Positions 1 to 3,773 of a stretch of 5,671 nt of DNA are shown piece after piece (within the stretch, counting starts at the first letter, position 1; the number at the start of each line of letters is the position of its first letter). Made by a program: the position numbers and the translations under genes. Below the pieces are notes generated by a model. The model searched no databases. It was not told the origin of the DNA and saw only the letters and a list, made by a program, of their open reading frames with translations. Source of the DNA: an uncultured Caryophanales bacterium (GTDB lineage: Bacteria > Bacillota_I > Bacilli_A > RFN20 > CAG-826); NCBI GenBank assembly GCA_946404585.1, contig CAMJEC010000061.1, forward strand, positions 1 through 5,671, given 5' to 3'.

Positions 1-29
1 TACAGTAATAATATTTAAGAAAAAAGAGG

Positions 30-58
30 TTGCAAATAGCTTTGTATATTGTTATTAT
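30..58 (+). promoter_or_regulatory. Probable sigma-A promoter of rplS
   Basis: A -35 box TTGCAA at 30-35 and a -10 box TATTAT at 53-58 are separated by exactly 17 bases, matching the vegetative consensus at 4/6 and 5/6 positions. Transcription would begin around position 65, giving a leader of about 90 nt before the rplS start codon. This fits the structured leader that follows. AT-rich DNA produces chance matches, but spacing and position are both right. It implies that rplS can be transcribed independently of whatever lies upstream (trmD in many Bacillota, outside the window). Confidence 0.6.
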
Positions 59-61
59 ACT

Positions 62-120
62 TGAGCATGTTTTAAAACATGATACGGGTGTTCCGCTGTC
101 AAAATTGAGAATGAACATCA
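62..120 (+). ncRNA. Candidate L19 (rplS) leader, ribosomal protein autoregulatory element
   Basis: The 5' untranslated region of rplS can fold. A hairpin at 81-100 has GAUA/UGUC and CGG/CCG paired (81-84 with 97-100, 85-87 with 93-95), a bulged C96 and a 5-nt loop 88-92. AUGUU at 67-71 can pair with AACAU at 114-118, enclosing that hairpin. The core GGUGUUCCGCUGUC (87-100) resembles, as I remember it, the conserved core of the L19 leader family found upstream of rplS in low-GC Gram-positives, where L19 is thought to bind its own mRNA. Position directly upstream of rplS and downstream of a promoter supports this. The identity is a recollection plus hand folding; a covariance-model search was not run. 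Confidence 0.55.
66..81. repeat. 16-bp perfect palindrome at the predicted rplS transcription start
   Basis: CATGTTTTAAAACATG is a perfect inverted repeat beginning at about +1 of the predicted rplS transcript. In RNA it can form a 6-bp stem (66-71 with 76-81) closed by a UUAA tetraloop. This stem competes with the 67-71/114-118 pairing of the candidate L19 leader. As DNA it could also be a protein-binding operator. The function is unknown. Confidence 0.5.
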
Positions 121-136
121 AGAGATAGTTGTATGT

Positions 137-142
137 AGGAGG
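137..142 (+). promoter_or_regulatory. Shine-Dalgarno site of rplS
   Basis: AGGAGG lies 13 bases before the ATG at 156, longer than the usual 5-10. This site decides the start. A TTG at 129 opens the same frame but lies upstream of the SD and would put the SD inside the coding region. The ATG at 156 also gives the normal L19 N-terminus. Confidence 0.8.
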
Positions 143-155
143 TCGAAAAAGATTT

Positions 156-503
156 ATGAACAATAATCTTGTTAAAGAGATCACCGCTAGTCAATTACGT
201 AATGATTTACCAGAATTCACTTCTGGTGACGAAGTCAAAGTTTCCGTTCGTATCGTTGAAGGTAACAAGACTCGTATCCAAAACTTCCAAGGTGTCGTTA
301 TTTCCCGCCGTGGAGGTGGTGTCTCCGCCACATTTACAGTTCGTAAAATGAGTGGTGGCATCGGTGTTGAAAGAACTTTCCCAGTTCATTCTCCATCCAT
401 TGCTTCTATCCAAGTTATCCGTAAGGGTAAAGTTAGAAGAAACAAAATCACTTACATCCGTAAATTGTCTGGCAAATCTGCTCGTATTAAAGAAATTCTC
501 TAA
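156..503 (+). CDS. rplS: 50S ribosomal protein L19
   Basis: Structural protein of the large ribosomal subunit, located near the 30S-50S interface. The 115-residue product is the usual length for bacterial L19 and is collinear with the family throughout. It has an N-terminal helix with the SQLRNDLPEF segment (12-21), then V34-EG-N-TRIQNFQGVVISRRGGG (to 55), FTVRK (60-64), GVERTFPVHSP (70-80) and the basic C-terminus KVRRNKITYIRKL through KSARIKEIL (92-115). The start is ATG 156, preceded by AGGAGG at 137-142; the in-frame TTG at 129 is rejected. The gene has its own promoter, a structured leader likely used for L19 feedback, and an intrinsic terminator 19 bases after the stop, so it appears monocistronic or the last gene of an upstream trmD operon. 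Identification is secure. Confidence 0.97.
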   Translation: MNNNLVKEITASQLRNDLPEFTSGDEVKVSVRIVEGNKTRIQNFQGVVISRRGGGVSATFTVRKMSGGIGVERTFPVHSPSIASIQVIRKGKVRRNKITYIRKLSGKSARIKEIL

Positions 504-522
504 TCAGCAAACAGATAAAAAT

Positions 523-545
523 GGGCTTGTTAAAAGCCCTTTTTT
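523..545 (+). terminator. Intrinsic terminator of rplS
   Basis: GGGCTT (523-528) pairs with AAGCCC (534-539) around a 5-nt loop and is followed by six Ts (540-545). An A-rich run precedes it. It is a textbook Rho-independent terminator and separates rplS from the lepB unit. Confidence 0.9.
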
Positions 546-546
546 A

Positions 547-576
547 TTGCCTTTTGCGCGCATATACTCATATAAT
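547..576 (+). promoter_or_regulatory. Probable promoter of the lepB-rbgA-rnhB unit
   Basis: A perfect -10 box TATAAT lies at 571-576. A -35-like TTGCCT (547-552) sits 18 bases upstream, directly after the U-tract of the rplS terminator. The expected start of transcription is at 582-584, which is the lepB start codon itself or one to two bases before it. The perfect -10 and the location between a terminator and the next gene make it credible; the -35 match is moderate (4/6). Confidence 0.6.
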
Positions 577-583
577 GAGATAG

Positions 584-1333
584 ATGAAAAACAAGAAACT
601 TCTCACAGTATTAAGAGCCTTAGGTGCATTTGCTTTGCTTCTCGCTGTCTGCTTAAGCGGAGCACTTATTTTCCATTCCTATTATTATGAATTAATTTAT
701 GTCTCAGGAACTTCTATGTCCCCAACATTAAATGGCACAGAAGATGATGCTAGTGGTTCACTAGTGGATTTTGGTATTGTCGATGCTCATAAATCCGCTT
801 TAGATCACATTAAGCGTTTTGATATTGTTAGTACCTATTATCCAGACTCCACTGACTATGATGCTCAAGGCAATCTTTATAAGAACGCTAAAAAGAAGAT
901 TAAAAGAGTGGTGGCTCTTCCTGGTGAAACATTCAAAGTTGAGAAGGGCAAAATCTATGTTTTAAACGGCTCTGAATTTGAATTACAACCGGCGACATTT
1001 AAAACTCTTCCTTCTCAAGATGAAGACTATACAGGCAAAGATACAATCGCTCCAATCACCTTAGGAGAAGATGAATATTGGGTCTTAGGTGATAACCGTA
1101 AAGCTAGCCGAGATTGTGCCTTCTTAGGTAAGCCAATTAAGTACGAAAATCTTTTTGGTGTTTTAGTGGCGATTGAAGGAAAAGGCAAGCTGTATTTAAA
1201 GAGATATACATGTCCAAGTTGTGGCAAAACGTATTCCGCAAAAGGTGGTAATGTTTGCCCTAACTGTTATGTTGATTTAACGCCAGAATATGATGTTGGT
1301 AATAAGCAATATCACTGGCCAACTTTCTATTAG
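584..1333 (+). CDS. lepB: Signal peptidase I with C-terminal zinc ribbon
   Basis: Membrane serine protease that removes signal peptides from exported proteins using a Ser-Lys dyad. The 249-residue protein has a positively charged N-terminus (KNKK), one hydrophobic membrane segment at about 12-31 and the box SGTSMSPTL with catalytic Ser44. The box KRVVALPGE carries the likely general base Lys107, and GDNRKASRDCAFLG (169-182) is the last family box, with Cys178 where Ser is common. The Ser-Lys spacing is 63 residues against 40 in B. subtilis SipS (S43/K83), so there is an insertion in this region. After the catalytic domain come about 40 extra residues with C210-P-S-C213 and C225-P-N-C228, a typical zinc ribbon that is unusual for this family and predicted to lie outside the membrane. 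Start: ATG 584 is preceded immediately by an in-frame TAG (581-583) and has no SD. The next Met is inside the catalytic box, so no other start is sensible. Confidence 0.93.
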   Translation: MKNKKLLTVLRALGAFALLLAVCLSGALIFHSYYYELIYVSGTSMSPTLNGTEDDASGSLVDFGIVDAHKSALDHIKRFDIVSTYYPDSTDYDAQGNLYKNAKKKIKRVVALPGETFKVEKGKIYVLNGSEFELQPATFKTLPSQDEDYTGKDTIAPITLGEDEYWVLGDNRKASRDCAFLGKPIKYENLFGVLVAIEGKGKLYLKRYTCPSCGKTYSAKGGNVCPNCYVDLTPEYDVGNKQYHWPTFY

Positions 1334-1336
1334 AGG
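1332..1336 (+). promoter_or_regulatory. Shine-Dalgarno site of rbgA inside the lepB stop
   Basis: AGAGG overlaps the lepB TAG stop (1331-1333) and lies 7 bases before the ATG at 1344. It fixes the rbgA start at 1344 rather than the in-frame ATG at 1290, which lies within lepB. The arrangement suggests translational coupling with lepB. Confidence 0.75.
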
Positions 1337-1343
1337 TAAGAAG

Positions 1344-2195
1344 ATGGCACAACAAATTCATTGGTTTCCAGGACACATGAACAAGGCCTTAAATGAGGTC
1401 GAAAATAAGGTTAAACTCGTTGATGTTATCATCGAGCTTTTAGATGCGCGTGCTCCTATCTCATCTATTAACGAAAATTTAGAAAAACTGATCCAAAATA
1501 AAAAGAAGATTATCGTTCTTACAAAAATCGATTTAGCCGATCCAGAAGCCACGAAAACATGGGTCGAGGAATTAAAGAAAAAATACGATATCATTCTTAC
1601 ATTGGATTTAAAAAACAATAGTGCAGAGTCCATTCTTTCTAAGGCTGTTATTTCATTAGGAAAAGATAAATGGGCAAAAGAAATGGCTAAAGGCATGAAG
1701 CCTCAACCAATTAGAACAATGATTATTGGCATTCCTAATGTAGGTAAATCATCTTTAATTAACAGACTTGCCAAAAGAAAGGCTGCCGGTGTCCAAAATA
1801 AGCCTGGATACACACGTGGCGAGCAATGGATCAAAGTTAATAAGGATTTCCTCCTTTTAGATACCCCTGGAATCCTTCCAATGAGCTATGAAAACCAGAA
1901 AAAGGCTGCAAATCTCGCCTTAATTGGTGCAATTCGCGAAGATATTCTTCCAAATGAGCAATTAGGAGAGCTACTTTTAGCCTATTTACGAAACCAATAC
2001 CCTTCTGCCTTATTTGAAAGATTCGCTATTGAAACAATTGAAGATAGAATAAAAGTTTTGAATCAGATTGCCGAGAAAAGAAAACTCGTGGATAGTGTAG
2101 GTCAAAACGATTTAATCCGCGCCGAAGCTCTTTTACTCAAAGAATTCAAAGATGGTTTATTAGGAAGAATCACATTAGAGAAATATGGCGCTTGA
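1344..2195 (+). CDS. rbgA: Ribosome biogenesis GTPase RbgA (YlqF)
   Basis: GTPase needed for a late step of 50S subunit maturation; in B. subtilis it acts on a particle lacking L16 and other late proteins. The 283-residue product matches the B. subtilis length (about 282). It shows the circularly permuted GTPase order: IHWFPGHM with His11 (equivalent of the catalytic His9 of B. subtilis RbgA), DARAPISS (34-41), G4 motif TKID (60-63), then G1 GIPNVGKSS (129-137), the G2 region PGYTRGEQ (154-161) with its conserved Thr, and G3 DTPG (173-176). The C-terminal helical ANTAR-like RNA-binding part follows, ending in a GRITLEKYG tail. The start at ATG 1344 is set by AGAGG at the lepB stop and by the family N-terminus. 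The gene lies 10 bases after lepB and overlaps rnhB by 11 bases. Its TGA stop indicates the standard bacterial code. Confidence 0.96.
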   Translation: MAQQIHWFPGHMNKALNEVENKVKLVDVIIELLDARAPISSINENLEKLIQNKKKIIVLTKIDLADPEATKTWVEELKKKYDIILTLDLKNNSAESILSKAVISLGKDKWAKEMAKGMKPQPIRTMIIGIPNVGKSSLINRLAKRKAAGVQNKPGYTRGEQWIKVNKDFLLLDTPGILPMSYENQKKAANLALIGAIREDILPNEQLGELLLAYLRNQYPSALFERFAIETIEDRIKVLNQIAEKRKLVDSVGQNDLIRAEALLLKEFKDGLLGRITLEKYGA

Positions 2196-2808
2196 GTTAG
2201 ATGAGCAATATTACGCTCAAGGTTATAAGTTAATAGTGGGCTGCGATGAAGCTGGTCGAGGTTGCTTACTTGGACCAGTTTTTGCTGCAGCGGTTATTTG
2301 GCCTCAAGGATTAGAATCCCCTCTTATTAATGACTCTAAAAAGCTCACTGCTAAGAAGAGAGAAGAAGCCTATGATTTCATTATTAAAAACGCTATCGCA
2401 TATGGTATTGCATCAGTCAGTGCGGATGAAATAGATGAGGTTAATATTTATAATGCTTCACGTATGGCAATGCAGCGCGCTATTGAGAACATGAAACATG
2501 ATTTTGATTTGGTCTTAACGGATGCGATGAAGATGCCAAATTATCCAAAACCAGTAGTCGATATCATACATGGTGATGCCCAATCAATGTGCATTGCCGC
2601 GGCTTCCATTTTAGCAAAAGTTTCACGTGACCGCTTATGCTTAGAACTAGATGAAAAATATCCCCAATACAACATCAAGAAGAACAAAGGATATGGCACT
2701 AAAGACCATCTAGAAGCGCTCAAAGAGTATGGCCCAGTAAAACACTTGCATCGCTTCACTTACGCTCCTGTCAGAGCCTGTTTTATCGAAAAAGTTTCAC
2801 TATTTTAA
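2185..2808 (+). CDS. rnhB: Ribonuclease HII
   Basis: Cytoplasmic endonuclease that cuts the RNA strand of RNA-DNA hybrids and starts removal of single ribonucleotides misincorporated in DNA. The product is 207 residues, normal for the family. Motifs occur in order: GCDEAGRG with catalytic Asp21 and Glu22, then GPV; NDSKKL (49-54); EIDEVNIYNASRMAMQRA (82-99); LTDAMKMP with Asp113; and HGDAQSMCIAAASILAKVSRDR with Asp131. Together these complete the four-acid DEDD site. The KGYGTKDH segment near 168-175 and a HRFTYAPVR C-terminal motif are also present. The DEAGRG motif and four-acid set favour HII over HIII. ATG 2185 overlaps the end of rbgA in another frame, with only a weak purine run (TAGAG, 2176-2180) upstream, so expression probably depends on coupling with rbgA translation. 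This is the last gene of the lepB unit. Confidence 0.95.
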   Translation: MALELDEQYYAQGYKLIVGCDEAGRGCLLGPVFAAAVIWPQGLESPLINDSKKLTAKKREEAYDFIIKNAIAYGIASVSADEIDEVNIYNASRMAMQRAIENMKHDFDLVLTDAMKMPNYPKPVVDIIHGDAQSMCIAAASILAKVSRDRLCLELDEKYPQYNIKKNKGYGTKDHLEALKEYGPVKHLHRFTYAPVRACFIEKVSLF

Positions 2809-2835
2809 AAATATTTCGGACAAATTTGAAAAATC

Positions 2836-2865
2836 GCCCCTATTTAATCTATAGGAGGCTTTTTT
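2836..2865 (+). terminator. Intrinsic terminator after rnhB that also encloses the dprA SD
   Basis: GCCCCTAT (2836-2843) pairs with ATAGGAGGC (2851-2859), giving eight base pairs with a single bulged A2856 and a 7-nt loop (2844-2850). Six Ts (2860-2865) follow directly, then ATTT. The fold has the form of a Rho-independent terminator for lepB-rbgA-rnhB. The 3' arm contains the complete AGGAGG that precedes dprA, so one element probably limits both transcription into dprA and its translation. A short A-run on the 5' side (2829-2833) could let it work weakly on the other strand. Confidence 0.72.
2853..2858 (+). promoter_or_regulatory. Shine-Dalgarno site of dprA, sequestered in a hairpin
   Basis: AGGAGG lies 11 bases before ATG 2870, again a long spacer, which here is filled by the U-tract of the terminator. 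Five of the six bases are paired in the hairpin 2836-2859. It is the only SD candidate and fixes the dprA start. Confidence 0.75.
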
Positions 2866-2869
2866 ATTT

Positions 2870-3661
2870 ATGATTGAATATGACTCAAGAAAAATCTTAA
2901 TTTACCTCGCTGTCAAATATGATGGTGATCCATTCAAAATTATTAACGCTGTACGCTTGCGTGAGGACGAACACGTTCCTTATTCAGAAATGGAAAAGGT
3001 GTGCGACAGTATTAAAAGCAAAGTAATCACTTATTTAGATAAGGACTTTCCAGATACTCTAAAAAAGATGTTTCGTCCACCTTTAGTGCTTTTCTATTAT
3101 GGCGATATCACATTATTAGATGATAACAAACGCCGCTACGGAGTTGTTGGTTCTAGAGAATATAGTGAATATGGCGAACTCGCTACTAGAAAACTAGTTA
3201 AAGAAATGGGCAGAGATAAAATCCTAGTTTCAGGTATGGCTAGAGGGATAGACACTATTGGCCATACTGCAGCAATGGAAAATAAAATAAGAACAATCGC
3301 GGTATTAGGTTCTGGCATCGATAACTGTTATCCCGAAGAAAACAAAGAACTATATGAAAAACTAAAGAAAGAAGAATTAGTCATCAGTGAATATCCAAAT
3401 ATGTCTGAACCTGATAAAACACACTTTCCAATGCGTAATAGATTAGTGGTGGCGCTTTCTGATGCTTTAATCGTTCCGCAAATTAATTCCCATGTCAGTG
3501 GTACCACAATCTCAGTCAATCTAGCGGTGGGTAATAATAAGCCAGTTTATGTTGTGCCACATTCCATTTTTGAGGAGACAGTGAATAACGATTTAATCCA
3601 AGAAGGCGCCAATGTTGCGGAAAGTGGAAGACAAATATTAGAAGATTTGCATTGGGACTAA
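2870..3661 (+). CDS. dprA: DNA-processing protein DprA (Smf family), divergent and short
   Basis: DprA proteins bind incoming or internal single-stranded DNA and load RecA, mainly during natural transformation; many non-competent bacteria also keep them. This 263-residue product has a helical N-terminal part (about 1-55), the DKDFPDTLKKMFRPPLVLFYYGD entry segment (57-79) and the Rossmann-like core: GVVGSRE (91-97), LVSGMARGIDTIGH (119-132), IAVLGSGIDNCYPEEN (143-158), VISEYP (171-176), FPMRNRLVVALSDALIV (186-202) and SGTTISVNLA (210-219). It differs from the usual family pattern where VEA becomes VPQ (202-204) and AVPG becomes VVPH (228-231). It ends soon after the core, without the C-terminal winged-helix domain present in many homologues; B. 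subtilis DprA is about 297 residues. The start is ATG 2870, with an SD buried in the preceding terminator hairpin. No competence genes are in view, so a role in transformation is not shown. Confidence 0.88.
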   Translation: MIEYDSRKILIYLAVKYDGDPFKIINAVRLREDEHVPYSEMEKVCDSIKSKVITYLDKDFPDTLKKMFRPPLVLFYYGDITLLDDNKRRYGVVGSREYSEYGELATRKLVKEMGRDKILVSGMARGIDTIGHTAAMENKIRTIAVLGSGIDNCYPEENKELYEKLKKEELVISEYPNMSEPDKTHFPMRNRLVVALSDALIVPQINSHVSGTTISVNLAVGNNKPVYVVPHSIFEETVNNDLIQEGANVAESGRQILEDLHWD

Positions 3662-3725
3662 AAAAGGAAATTTTTCTTAAATAAAGTTCTCTTTTATTTA
3701 ATTAAGGAATAAAGGAATTTGCTCG
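3662..3725 (+). other. dprA-topA spacer with weak hairpin and tandem AAGGAAT
   Basis: This AT-rich gap precedes the topA promoter. CTTTTATT (3691-3698) can pair with AATAAAGG (3708-3715) across a 9-nt loop, including one G-U pair, but no U-tract follows, so I do not call a terminator. AAGGAAT occurs twice with a one-base gap (3704-3710 and 3712-3718), just upstream of the topA -35 box. No open frame with gene character is present. How dprA transcription ends is not evident. Confidence 0.35.
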
Positions 3726-3754
3726 TTGACAAGCATTATGAGTAGGCTTATAGT
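3726..3754 (+). promoter_or_regulatory. Near-consensus promoter of topA
   Basis: A perfect -35 box TTGACA (3726-3731) and a -10 box TATAGT (3749-3754, 5/6) are separated by exactly 17 bases. The predicted transcription start is about 3761, giving a leader of only about 13 nt before the topA ATG. It is the strongest promoter match in the window. topA promoters are typically supercoiling-responsive, but nothing in this sequence proves that here. Confidence 0.75.
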
Positions 3755-3773
3755 TTTGAAACGGAAAAGACGT

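Noticed and set aside
129..155. TTG start adding nine residues to L19
   Set aside because: It would place AGGAGG inside the coding region and produce a non-standard N-terminus; ATG 156 gives the normal 115-residue protein.
1290..1343. Upstream ATG extending rbgA by 18 residues into lepB
   Set aside because: The extra residues have no family counterpart, while ATG 1344 has an SD at proper spacing and the usual QIHWFPGHM start.
2193..2195. TGA read as Trp (mycoplasma code)
   Set aside because: Stopping here gives the normal RbgA length, rnhB already begins in another frame, and Trp is TGG in the genes read here.
3662..3725. Intrinsic terminator for dprA
   Set aside because: Only AT-rich or G-U-containing hairpins without a following U-tract can be drawn.
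3738..3773. In-frame upstream ATG giving topA 12 extra N-terminal residues (MSRLIVLKRKRR)
   Set aside because: It lies between the predicted -35 and -10 boxes, has no SD, and the family N-terminus begins exactly at 3774.
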